Shown piece by piece: positions 14,590-21,186 of a stretch of 21,186 nt of DNA. The first letter of the stretch is position 1, and each line of letters opens with the position of its first letter. Both the position numbers and the translations under genes were made by a program. The notes beneath the pieces were generated by a model that saw only the letters and a list, made by a program, of their open reading frames with translations, had not been told where the DNA came from and did not search any database. Source of the stretch: Gammaproteobacteria bacterium (lineage in GTDB: Bacteria > Pseudomonadota > Gammaproteobacteria > Immundisolibacterales > Immundisolibacteraceae); contig QNFC01000009.1 of the NCBI GenBank assembly GCA_003645395.1, positions 1-21,186 of the forward strand, written 5' to 3'.

Positions 14590-15656
14590 TCATTGGCCGG
14601 CATTCTTGCGTCCATCAACTTTTGGGTTGAGATTCGCTGCCACGCAGTGACCTGATCGAAAAATTCTGTTTGCGATTGATGGATTCGGGCCGCCAGCGGA
14701 TCACTGTCGATGAGCTCCTGAATCACCTCTGACGTGAGTTCGCGAAATTTTTCGATGACCTGCGGCGGGAACTGCTTCAGCTCAACTTTGTCATCTGCCA
14801 GTAGCACCTGCAGCGCGCGGTGATTGTTGGCGGTGAAGTCGGCCAGGACTTCATGGCCCGAAGCCTCCGCCGCCCGCACGACGATTTCCCGCAGGTCGTC
14901 AGGCAATCCATCAAGCGCCTCCTGGTTAAAGAGCACTTCGATGGTGCCGCCAGGTTCGTGCCAGCCCGGCCAGTAGTAGTAACGGGCGGCTTTGTTGAGG
15001 CCAAACGCCAGGTCGTTATAAGGCGCAATCCAGTCCGTAGCGTCGATAGTGCCGGCTTGCAGTGCCGGGAATATTTCGGATCCCGGCAGGTTGACGGTGG
15101 TGGCCCCGGCGCGGCTATAGACTTCGCCGCCGAGGCCTGGCACACGAATTTTTAGCCCCTGTAAATCTGCTAACGAATTGATTTCTTTGTTAAACCAGCC
15201 GCCCATTTGCGGGCCGGTGTTGCCGCCAAGCACCGGGTAAATGCCAAAGGGTGCGTAGGCTTCCCGCCAAAGTTCCATGCCGCCGCCATAAAGAAACCAG
15301 GCGTTGCTCTCTTCGGCGGTCATGCCAAACGGTGTGGTCGCCAGTAGTTGAGCGGCGGGAATTTTGCCTTTCCAGAAATAGGGCGCGCCCTGGCCCATCT
15401 CAACCGTGCCGCGAGAGACCGCGTCGAAGACCTCAAACGCGTTCACCAATTCACCTGCGCCGTAGACCTTCACCGAAATACGTCCCTGGCTCATGGTTTC
15501 GATCGCTTTGGCGAGGCGATTGGCACCGGTGCCAAATACCGGAAAATTGGGCGGGACCACGGTGGCGTATTTCCAGTTAAATTCAGCCCCGTGGGTAGTG
15601 GCAGTGGCTAGCAGTGTTAGTAATCCGAATAGAGCTGGCCGCAGGTTCATCATCAT
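14547..15656 (-). CDS. TRAP transporter substrate-binding protein, soluble paralogue
   Basis: A DctP/TakP-type periplasmic binding protein of 369 residues. A Sec signal peptide (MMMNLRPALFGLLTLLATAT, cleavage after THGA) precedes WKYATVVPPNFPVFGTG. Family motifs include KVYGAGELV, EMGQGAPYFWKG, PFGMTAEE, GGWFNKEINS, GLKIRVPGLGGEV (the Arg usually binds the ligand carboxylate), DATDWIAPYNDLAFGL and YYYWPGWHEPGGTIE. These place it with TakP-like proteins for 2-oxo acids and related organic acids. GAGAGAAAG precedes a run of three ATGs at 15656, 15653 and 15650. It starts 8 bases after the stop of a close paralogue, showing tandem duplication. No DctQ/DctM membrane subunits are in the window. 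Its 3' end overlaps the opposing phosphorylase gene by 43 bases. Confidence 0.92.
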   Translation of the reverse strand: MMMNLRPALFGLLTLLATATTHGAEFNWKYATVVPPNFPVFGTGANRLAKAIETMSQGRISVKVYGAGELVNAFEVFDAVSRGTVEMGQGAPYFWKGKIPAAQLLATTPFGMTAEESNAWFLYGGGMELWREAYAPFGIYPVLGGNTGPQMGGWFNKEINSLADLQGLKIRVPGLGGEVYSRAGATTVNLPGSEIFPALQAGTIDATDWIAPYNDLAFGLNKAARYYYWPGWHEPGGTIEVLFNQEALDGLPDDLREIVVRAAEASGHEVLADFTANNHRALQVLLADDKVELKQFPPQVIEKFRELTSEVIQELIDSDPLAARIHQSQTEFFDQVTAWQRISTQKLMDARMPANDQPAEAKSEPIDNK

Positions 15657-15664
15657 CTTTCTCT

Positions 15665-16783
15665 CTAGTCAGCCGAGTTGGGAATGGGCCGAGTGGCCAT
15701 AATTGCCTGTTCAGAAATGGCGTGCCACTCCATTACCTGTTGGCGATATTTGCTGAAAGATTCAAAGACCTTTGCCGATGCCGGATCCCGGTCGACGAGC
15801 TCCTGGAACACCGCCTGGCTATGCTGCTGTAGTTCCTCAAGCACCGCCGGTGGAAACGCCCGTAGCTCCACGCCATGTTCGTTAATCAGCGTTGCCAGCG
15901 CGGCGCTGTTGCGGGCGGTGAACTCCGCCAGCATTCGTAAGTTGGCCTGGGTGGCAGCCTGGGTAATGATTTCCTGCAGGTCTGCTGGCAGGGCGTTGTA
16001 GGCGTCGCGATTAACCAGCAACTCGATGGTCGAGCCAGGCTCATGCCAGCCGGGGTAGTAGTAATAGCGAGCCGCCTTGTGCAGGCCAAAAGCCAGATCA
16101 TTGTAGGGTCCGACCCACTCGGTGGCGTCGATGGCGCCCGATTGCAGGGCGGTGAATATCTCGCCGCCAGGCAGGTTGATGGTGGTGGCCCCGGCGCGGG
16201 TCAGCACCTCGCCGCCGAGACCCGGCATGCGAATTTTGAGCCCTTTGATGTCGGCGACGCTGTTGATCTCCTTGTTAAACCAGCCGCCCATCTGCGTGCC
16301 AGTGTTACCGGCGGGGAAAGGGATAATGCCAAAGGGGGCATAGAGTTCACGCCACAGTTCCAGACCGCCACCAAAATAGAGCCAGCCGTTCATCTCCTGA
16401 GCGGTAAGGCCAAACGGCACAGAGGAGAAAAACTGCGCGGCCTCGACCTTGCCTTTCCAGTAATACGCGCCGCTGTGGCCCATCTCTGCGGTGCCGCGAG
16501 AAACCGCATCGAAGGATTCAAACGGTCCCACTAGCTCACCGGCCCCATAGACTTTAATTTTCAGGCGACCACCACTCATGGCTTCGATCGCCTCTGCCAG
16601 CTCGTTGGCGCTGGTGCCCAGGCCGGGGAAGTTCTTCGGCCAGGTAGTGACCATTTTCCATTCGTAGGTCCGTGCTGGTTCGCCGTTGGTGGCCGCTGCC
16701 GGTTTTTCGGTTACCGGATCAGAACAGCCGGTAATCAGTAAGGTGCTCACGAGCAGAGTGAGTAAACCGAATAATTTATGCAT
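15665..16783 (-). CDS. TRAP transporter substrate-binding lipoprotein, paralogue
   Basis: Paralogue of the next gene downstream; by eye about three quarters of residues agree over the central part (GGWFNKEINS, GLKIRMPGLGGEV, PYNDLAFGL, YPGWHEPGSTIE). Here the N-terminus is MHKLFGLLTLLVSTLLITGC, a lipoprotein signal with lipobox LITGC, followed by a flexible Ala/Glu/Pro/Thr linker, so the mature protein should be membrane-anchored. I chose the ATG at 16783, not the upstream in-frame ATG at 16813, because AGGAAGACG sits directly before it and the signal peptide begins there; this gives 372 residues. The ligand is probably a 2-oxo acid or similar carboxylate by family resemblance. It is first of the pair, with a TATAAT box about 50 bases upstream. 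Confidence 0.92.
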   Translation of the reverse strand: MHKLFGLLTLLVSTLLITGCSDPVTEKPAAATNGEPARTYEWKMVTTWPKNFPGLGTSANELAEAIEAMSGGRLKIKVYGAGELVGPFESFDAVSRGTAEMGHSGAYYWKGKVEAAQFFSSVPFGLTAQEMNGWLYFGGGLELWRELYAPFGIIPFPAGNTGTQMGGWFNKEINSVADIKGLKIRMPGLGGEVLTRAGATTINLPGGEIFTALQSGAIDATEWVGPYNDLAFGLHKAARYYYYPGWHEPGSTIELLVNRDAYNALPADLQEIITQAATQANLRMLAEFTARNSAALATLINEHGVELRAFPPAVLEELQQHSQAVFQELVDRDPASAKVFESFSKYRQQVMEWHAISEQAIMATRPIPNSAD

Positions 16784-16833
16784 CGTCTTCCTGTTAGGTC
16801 TTGTCGCGGTCATCGCGTTATAGTGATTGGGTG

Positions 16834-16839
16834 ATTATA
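16834..16839 (-). promoter_or_regulatory. Candidate -10 box for the TRAP binding-protein pair
   Basis: On the minus strand 16839-16834 reads TATAAT, a perfect sigma-70 -10 hexamer, about 50 bases before the ATG at 16783. No good -35 hexamer is found at 16-18 bases (the 17-base position reads CCATCC), so the promoter may need an activator or may be fortuitous. Confidence 0.35.
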
Positions 16840-16899
16840 TAGCGGCTCGCCAGAGCGGATGGCCAACGGCGCCGTTTCAAGTAAACCGAGAATAAAAAA

Positions 16900-17811
16900 A
16901 TGATTTCAGTGCGGGCGAAAGCTCACCTGGCCTTGACTGCGGCCTGCTTTTTCTGGGCGGGCAACATGGTTGTGGCGCAGATGATGAGCGATTATTTGGG
17001 TGGTTGGCACGTGGTGGCGATTCGTTGTTCGGCGTCAGCGGGACTGTTTTTTTTGTTGTTGCGGATGATCGAGCCAGACCAGCGACTGCAGTGGCGGCCG
17101 TTGGGGGTCGGGCTATTTCTGGCGTTAACCGGAGTCGTTGGCTACCAGGGTCTGCTCTATTTTGGGGTGCGTATGACCAGTGTGATCAATACCAGCCTGA
17201 TCCACGCCACCGCGCCGCTGGTAACCATGATTATGGCAGCGATTTATTTGCGCAGCCCGTTAAAACGGAGTCAATTATTTGCAGGCCTGCTCTCGTTAGC
17301 GGGTGTGGTAGTCATTGTTAGCAAGGGCAGTTGGCAAGCCGTAGCAGCCGCCGAACTGGCACGCGGAGATTTATTGATCATGTTAGCGACGGTGAGCTTT
17401 GCCGCCTACTCGGTGGTCGGTCGAAAAGTGATGACCCAGCGAACCGTGCTGGAGTTGACCACCATGATTACCATCTGGGCGGCGCTGATTGCGGTGCCGT
17501 TGGCGGGGTGGGAGAGCCAGACGGTGCCGGCGCGTTGGGGGTGGCAGGCAATTGCGGGCATGACCTATATCACTATTTTCCCCGGCGTACTGGCGATGCT
17601 TGCCTGGAACTTTGCGGTGAAAGTGGTGGGGCCTACCGAGGCAATGCTGTATATGAATACGGTGCCGGTGATCGCGGTGCTGATGTCGGTCGGGTTCCTC
17701 GGGGAGCAATTATTGCCGAGTCATCTGGTCGGCGGCGTCATGGTATTAGCCGGTTGTTTTGGGTCGGTACTGCTGGCGCAAATGGCGATGCGCTCTGCCG
17801 CGAAGGCGTAA
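16900..17811 (+). CDS. DMT-superfamily transporter with two EamA domains
   Basis: A 303-residue inner-membrane protein with about ten hydrophobic helices in two EamA repeats (residues about 7-138 and 153-296). FFWAGNMVVAQ near the start and the later ALTGVVGYQGLLYFGVRMTS and SFAAYSVVGRKVM segments are typical of RhaT/YdcZ-like drug and metabolite exporters. The direction is probably efflux of a small metabolite or amino acid, and the substrate is not predictable. The ATG at 16900 follows CGAGAATAAAAAA. It is divergent from the TRAP pair and convergent with the CULT gene, with only 15 bases between the two stop codons. Confidence 0.9.
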   Translation: MISVRAKAHLALTAACFFWAGNMVVAQMMSDYLGGWHVVAIRCSASAGLFFLLLRMIEPDQRLQWRPLGVGLFLALTGVVGYQGLLYFGVRMTSVINTSLIHATAPLVTMIMAAIYLRSPLKRSQLFAGLLSLAGVVVIVSKGSWQAVAAAELARGDLLIMLATVSFAAYSVVGRKVMTQRTVLELTTMITIWAALIAVPLAGWESQTVPARWGWQAIAGMTYITIFPGVLAMLAWNFAVKVVGPTEAMLYMNTVPVIAVLMSVGFLGEQLLPSHLVGGVMVLAGCFGSVLLAQMAMRSAAKA

Positions 17812-17826
17812 TGTTGTGCCGAGCGG

Positions 17827-18279
17827 TCAATCAGTCATGCGATTGAAAATGAGTGCGTAGAAAGGGCTTTCGCCGGTCTGGCTGAAATACCAGCCGAGGT
17901 GAGCGCCACATTGACGGCACAGGGCTATTTGCCACTGATAGCCGCGGAACCAGCTATGCAGTCGGTAGGGGTTTCCGGCGGCGAGACATCCATCGGCCTG
18001 GCTAAAACAACCGACTAAAAATTCAATGCTGTGGGGATTGTTGACCCGGTGGCCGTGGCGACCAGCCACCTCGATGCGGAACTGCTCGCCGGTTACCGGG
18101 TGGCCGCAGGCACGGCATTTAATGGCGGCGTGGTGTCGATTGGTGGACTGACTTTCTGGCTTAGTTTTACCGGGTTGCTGGGTTGCTGGGCGGTCGGGTC
18201 GGCGTGCCTGGTAACGCTTGTTCAGGCCCGAAGGGTCTCTAGCGTTCCAGGTAATGAATACTGAACCAGTGGTTTTCAT
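17827..18279 (-). CDS. Cereblon-like CULT-domain protein
   Basis: About 150 residues: a polar, low-complexity leader (1-50) and a CULT domain (about 52-148). Two CxxC pairs (Cys55/58, Cys121/124) form the zinc site. Trp110, Trp116 and Trp130 (LHSWFRGYQW and HLGW) have the same 6- and 14-residue spacing as the human cereblon Trp380/386/400 cage. His108 and Phe132 match His378 and Phe402. The single-domain bacterial protein MsCI4 of Magnetospirillum is the known relative. Cereblon binds cyclic imides such as C-terminal cyclised Gln/Asn and thalidomide; the bacterial role is unknown. The start is unclear: after the egtD stop no ATG, GTG or TTG occurs before the domain, so I use the ATG at 18279 inside egtD (41-base overlap); CTG or ATT starts further down are possible. 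It is last in the egtB-egtD transcript. Confidence 0.85.
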   Translation of the reverse strand: MKTTGSVFITWNARDPSGLNKRYQARRPDRPATQQPGKTKPESQSTNRHHAAIKCRACGHPVTGEQFRIEVAGRHGHRVNNPHSIEFLVGCFSQADGCLAAGNPYRLHSWFRGYQWQIALCRQCGAHLGWYFSQTGESPFYALIFNRMTD

Positions 18280-19213
18280 CAGTCCATACTTTGGCCGGGT
18301 TAAAACCGGCCGCGCGAGCGAGTTGCTGAAACTCTTCGACATCATATTTATGCGAGTTTTCAGTGTGGATGCTCTCCTCGCTGGCGAGGTTGAACTGATC
18401 ATTTCCGAGCTTGATCTGCTGTTCAGTTTTGCTCACCAGGTGCATCTCGACACGGCCATGCTCATGGTTGTAGCTGGCTTCATGATTAAACGCATCAGGG
18501 TCAAGTTTGGCGCCGAGTTCATGGTTAATGCGTGATAGCAGGTTAAGGTTAAATGCGGCGGTGATTCCCTTTGCATCGTTATAAGCGGCGTGCAATATTT
18601 GCGGGTCTTTTTTCAGGTCAACGCCAACAATGAAACCGTCGCCGGGCTGTAATTGTCGGGCGACATTCTGTAAAAAATGGCGGGCTTCGTCGCGGGTAAA
18701 GTTGCCAATGCTGGAACCGGGGAAAAACCCAACTTTGCGCAGTTCTGGGTTGGCCGCGTAAATCGGCAGGTCGGTCAGCTGGCTGTAATCGGCACATACC
18801 GGCAGGACGGCCAGTTTCGGGTAATCGTTGGCAATGCGTTCGGCTGACTGCTGCAGGTGCTCGCGGGAAATATCAATCGGCATGTAAGCGGCCAGAGGCA
18901 GCTGGTCGAGCAAGATACGAATTTTCACGCTGCTGCCGCTGCCGTATTCCACCAGTAAACGGTTGTCACCGATGAGCGTGGCCAGTTCGTCGACACACTC
19001 TCGCAGAATGCCGATCTCGGTGCGGGTTGGGTAGTACTCGTCGAGTTCGCATATCTGGTCAAACAGGGCCGATCCGGCAGCGTCGTAAAAAAATTTACAG
19101 GGCAGGGTTTTTTGCGGGCTAGTCGATAGGCCCTCGACCACGGCCTGGCGAAAATCCTCCAGTTCTGGTTCGAGGTCGATCAGTTCGAGCGCTATATTTG
19201 TTTTCGCATCCAT
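18239..19213 (-). CDS. egtD: EgtD, L-histidine N-alpha-methyltransferase
   Basis: A 324-residue SAM-dependent enzyme that trimethylates histidine to hercynine, the first step of ergothioneine synthesis. Visible features are KFFYDAAGSALFD (residues 40-52; Tyr43 is the usual substrate contact), EYGSGSSVK (89-97, SAM loop), MPIDIS (strand with SAM-binding Asp), FFPGSSIGNF (163-172; Asn171 expected to hold the histidine amino group), and IHTENSHKY (about 282-290, Glu285 at the histidine-binding position). The length matches mycobacterial EgtD. The ATG at 19213 lies 9 bases after the egtB stop, with only a weak ribosome binding site (GGAT), so translation may be coupled. The 3' end carries the presumed start of the CULT gene in another frame. 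Confidence 0.97.
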   Translation of the reverse strand: MDAKTNIALELIDLEPELEDFRQAVVEGLSTSPQKTLPCKFFYDAAGSALFDQICELDEYYPTRTEIGILRECVDELATLIGDNRLLVEYGSGSSVKIRILLDQLPLAAYMPIDISREHLQQSAERIANDYPKLAVLPVCADYSQLTDLPIYAANPELRKVGFFPGSSIGNFTRDEARHFLQNVARQLQPGDGFIVGVDLKKDPQILHAAYNDAKGITAAFNLNLLSRINHELGAKLDPDAFNHEASYNHEHGRVEMHLVSKTEQQIKLGNDQFNLASEESIHTENSHKYDVEEFQQLARAAGFNPAKVWTDENHWFSIHYLER

Positions 19214-19222
19214 AAGCTTAAT

Positions 19223-20527
19223 TTAAATCCAGTCGGCAAGACGTATCCCGGAGAACTGCCAGCGAGCATCTGCGGGGAAGAAATTTCGATAAGTGGCGCG
19301 AATATGGTCAGCCGGTGTGACGCAGGAGCCACCGCGCAGGACCATCTGGTTGCACATGAACTTGCCATTATATTCACCCACGGGTCCCGCCGGCGCTTTG
19401 AACCCGGGGTAAGGATTGTAGGGAGAAGCGGTCCATTCCCAGACATCGCCGTAGAGCTGTTGTATGCCATCACTGGCGGCGCTGGGTACCGGTTTGAGAT
19501 GATCTGAGTCGAGTAGATTGCCAGCGATGGGTTGACCGGCCGCCGCCTGTTCCCACTCCGCCTCGGTGGGTAACCGTTTACCGGCCCAGGTGGCGAAGGC
19601 ATCAGCCTCAAAGTAGCTCAAATGGCTAACTGGCGCAGCGAGGTCGAGCGGCCGTAATCCGTAAAGTGAAAATTCTCGCCAACCCTCTTCTGTTTGTTGC
19701 CAATAAAGAGGTTGCTGCCATTGCTCATTCTGAATTTTTGCCCAGCCGTCAGAGAGCCAAAGCACGGCGGTTTGGTAGCCCTGGTCCTCAATGAATTCCA
19801 AATATTCGCTGTTGGTTACCAGGCGGTTGGCAAGGCGGTAGGGCTGCAGGTAGACCGGGTGGCGTGGTGATTCATTGTCGAAACTGAAATCGCTACTGTC
19901 GGCGCCAATTTCGTGCAGGCCGCCATCGAAATCGGTGAAGGTTAATGGACTATGGCTCTCGGGGGCGACTGACAGTCCACCCTGGTGGTTGCGGTAGGTC
20001 GGCGCGAGTGGATTGAGACTGAAGTTGTAGAGAGTGTCGGTAAACAGGAGTTCCTGGTGCTGCTGCTCATGGTGGGTACCGAGTAAAATCAACGGTTCGA
20101 TAGTCTGCCAGGTGCGCTTATCGCACTGCTCGACTAACGTCTGCAGGCGTTGCTCGATATTCGCACGGTAGTCGAGCACCTCGGCCACGGAGGGTCGAGA
20201 TAAAAGTCCACGCTGCGGGCGCGGGTGAAACGTACCGACAGTTTCATAATAGGAGTTGAACAGGTGGCGAAACTGAGGGTTAAAAGGCTTAAATCCCGGT
20301 TCAAACTGTTCGAGGATAAAGGTTTCAAAAAACCAGGTGGTGTGGGCAAGATGCCACTTCGGCGGGCTGGCATCGGCCATCGCCTGCAGGCCCATATCCT
20401 CAACAGATAATGGCGCAACCTGGTCACGAGAAAAGCAGCGGATGGCGCGAAATCGCCGCAGCTGATCCGCAACAGGCTGTTCTGCATCTACGAAAGAAGA
20501 CGCAGAGTTTTCGGATCTGCTGACCAC
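19223..20527 (-). CDS. egtB: EgtB, hercynine sulfoxide synthase
   Basis: A 434-residue mononuclear iron enzyme that joins a thiol to hercynine with O2. The N-terminal DinB-like domain supplies the three iron His: His62 (WHLAHT), His153 and His157 (HHEQQHQELL). The C-terminal formylglycine-generating-enzyme-like domain ends with RGGSC, ATYRNFF and GIRLADWI. Tyr93-Tyr94 (FNSYYETVG) resemble the tyrosine pair of the cysteine-using type II EgtB of Chloracidobacterium; no egtA or egtC is present, which fits direct use of cysteine. The start is GTG at 20527, preceded by a good ribosome binding site (AGGGGAA). First gene of the egtB-egtD-CULT unit. An EgtE-type lyase for the last step is not in the window. 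Confidence 0.96.
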   Translation of the reverse strand: MVSRSENSASSFVDAEQPVADQLRRFRAIRCFSRDQVAPLSVEDMGLQAMADASPPKWHLAHTTWFFETFILEQFEPGFKPFNPQFRHLFNSYYETVGTFHPRPQRGLLSRPSVAEVLDYRANIEQRLQTLVEQCDKRTWQTIEPLILLGTHHEQQHQELLFTDTLYNFSLNPLAPTYRNHQGGLSVAPESHSPLTFTDFDGGLHEIGADSSDFSFDNESPRHPVYLQPYRLANRLVTNSEYLEFIEDQGYQTAVLWLSDGWAKIQNEQWQQPLYWQQTEEGWREFSLYGLRPLDLAAPVSHLSYFEADAFATWAGKRLPTEAEWEQAAAGQPIAGNLLDSDHLKPVPSAASDGIQQLYGDVWEWTASPYNPYPGFKAPAGPVGEYNGKFMCNQMVLRGGSCVTPADHIRATYRNFFPADARWQFSGIRLADWI

Positions 20528-20785
20528 TTAATTTCCCCTGGTTAAACGCTGTTATTCGCGGTTAATAACTCTCTTATTAAGGCTAAGTATGCGTGACCGG
20601 ACGAGCGATATCCAGTTTCAGTTGTCGGATGCTATGATGGCATTTGCTGTAGACAAGCCGGCGTAATTGAGAGGCTATTACTCTGTTTTTCTGAAGGTTT
20701 TCAAGGCCTGCGTACAACTGGAGCGATAGTGATAACTCTGTGTATAGAAGTGTTCAACGCTGGCGGTATTTAAAGAGGAAACATC
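20528..20785. other. Divergent intergenic region, egtB / Rieske oxygenase
   Basis: These 258 bases should hold the promoters of the egt operon (leftward) and the oxygenase gene (rightward). TATGAT at 20633-20638 could be a rightward -10, but no good -35 is at the right distance. AAGAGGAA (20773-20780) is the ribosome binding site of the oxygenase gene. I see no strong hairpin or long inverted repeat. Confidence 0.4.
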
Positions 20786-21186
20786 ATGCAACCCGAACAA
20801 CTAAAAGTTAGCGATATTGACCTGCTGTTCCGCGAAGATGCGGACGCCGGCGAGTACCTGCTCCACCGCGATGTCTTTCGCGATGAGCAGGTATTTGAGC
20901 TGGAGATGAAATACATCTTCGAGCGTAACTGGGTGTTTGTCGGGCTGGAGAGTCAGGCCCCGAATCCCAACGACTACTACACCAGCTGGGTGGGTCGTCA
21001 GCCGATTGTGGTGATGCGTGACGCGGACGGTGAGTTAGGTGCTTATATCAACTCCTGTACCCACAAGGGTGCGCGGATCGTCCACCACCGCAAAGGCAAT
21101 GCCAAGCAGTTTGTCTGTTCCTATCACGGCTGGGCGTTTAATACGGCGGGTGAGTGTGTCTATATTAAAGACAAAGAGTCGGGTAA
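20786..21186 (+). CDS. Rieske oxygenase alpha subunit, BenA/AntA-like, 3' cut off
   Basis: The first 133 codons of an aromatic ring-hydroxylating oxygenase large subunit; the rest lies beyond the window. FELEMKYIFERNWVFVGLES, then NDYYTSWVGRQPIVV and GELGAYINSC follow the benzoate/anthranilate 1,2-dioxygenase group. The [2Fe-2S] Rieske ligands are Cys91, His93, Cys111 and His114 (C-x-H-x17-C-x2-H, ending in YHGW). The catalytic iron domain is not visible. Such subunits put two hydroxyls on an aromatic acid using O2 and electrons from a reductase. The ATG at 20786 follows AAGAGGAA. The substrate remains open, as the window does not reach the beta subunit or reductase. Confidence 0.9.
   Translation, partial: MQPEQLKVSDIDLLFREDADAGEYLLHRDVFRDEQVFELEMKYIFERNWVFVGLESQAPNPNDYYTSWVGRQPIVVMRDADGELGAYINSCTHKGARIVHHRKGNAKQFVCSYHGWAFNTAGECVYIKDKESG

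Noticed and set aside
16043..16534. Open plus-strand frame of 163 codons opposite the lipoprotein TRAP gene
   Set aside because: It lies wholly inside a well-supported binding-protein gene, has no family motifs, and a similar frame appears opposite the paralogue, as expected from GC-rich codon use.
17331..17846. Open plus-strand frame of 171 codons in the DMT gene
   Set aside because: Out-of-frame shadow of the transporter, with a composition rich in Arg and Gly and no recognisable domain.
18173..18190. Tandem repeat of GGGTTGCT in the CULT leader
   Set aside because: Only two copies, encoding part of a Pro/Gln-rich linker; probably chance or simple slippage.
20633..20638. TATGAT as a promoter -10 for the Rieske oxygenase gene
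   Set aside because: No acceptable -35 hexamer at 15-19 bases and about 150 bases from the start codon, so kept only as a note.
574..21186. Linking the aromatic-type MFS carrier with the Rieske oxygenase as one pathway
   Set aside because: They are about 19 kb apart with unrelated genes between, so co-function cannot be claimed from this window.

Overview
The window looks like chromosomal DNA of a gammaproteobacterium, probably a free-living, perhaps marine, heterotroph. This is inferred from gene content: an aromatic-acid MFS carrier, a BenA-like Rieske oxygenase, TRAP substrate-binding proteins, EgtB/EgtD, a YcbX-type MOSC protein and Ogt. Coding density is very high and overlapping start/stop junctions are common. 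I saw no rRNA, tRNA, CRISPR array, insertion sequence or phage gene. No gap between genes exceeds about 260 bases.

Layout. Positions 1-386 (minus) hold the first part of a PilZ-domain protein. Positions 574-3896 (plus) form a tight three-gene unit: aromatic-acid-type MFS transporter, cytosolic 5'-nucleotidase I-like protein, and an exported sugar-dehydrogenase-fold protein. Positions 3923-6351 (minus) encode the tRNA methylthiotransferase MtaB followed by an IspG of unusual sequence type. Positions 6610-9290 (plus) encode a GAF-PAS-histidine kinase-receiver hybrid overlapping a HAD phosphatase. Positions 9287-11891 (minus) encode an Old Yellow Enzyme-type oxidoreductase, Ogt and an SDR oxidoreductase. 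Positions 12003-14589 (plus) are an overlapping MOSC / glycosyltransferase 2 / nucleoside phosphorylase-like operon. Positions 14547-16783 (minus) hold a tandem duplication of TRAP substrate-binding proteins, one predicted lipoprotein and one predicted soluble periplasmic protein, with no TRAP membrane subunits nearby. Positions 16900-17811 (plus) encode a DMT/EamA exporter. Positions 17827-20527 (minus) form the operon egtB-egtD followed by a bacterial cereblon-like CULT-domain protein. Positions 20786-21186 (plus) are the start of the BenA/AntA-like Rieske oxygenase alpha subunit.

The most interesting part is the egt operon. EgtD trimethylates histidine to hercynine and EgtB attaches sulfur to it. 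The third gene encodes a CULT domain in which every pocket position I can compare with human cereblon is present: three Trp with the same 6- and 14-residue spacing, the His two residues before the first Trp, the Phe two after the third, and both zinc CxxC pairs. A tryptophan cage can bind a quaternary ammonium group, so a role in sensing or handling hercynine or ergothioneine is an attractive but untested idea. Other points worth a look are the duplicated TRAP binding proteins with different export signals, an IspG whose central region departs from the E. coli type, a sugar-dehydrogenase homologue that seems to have lost catalytic and cofactor residues, and the kinase-HAD and MOSC-GT2-phosphorylase couplings.
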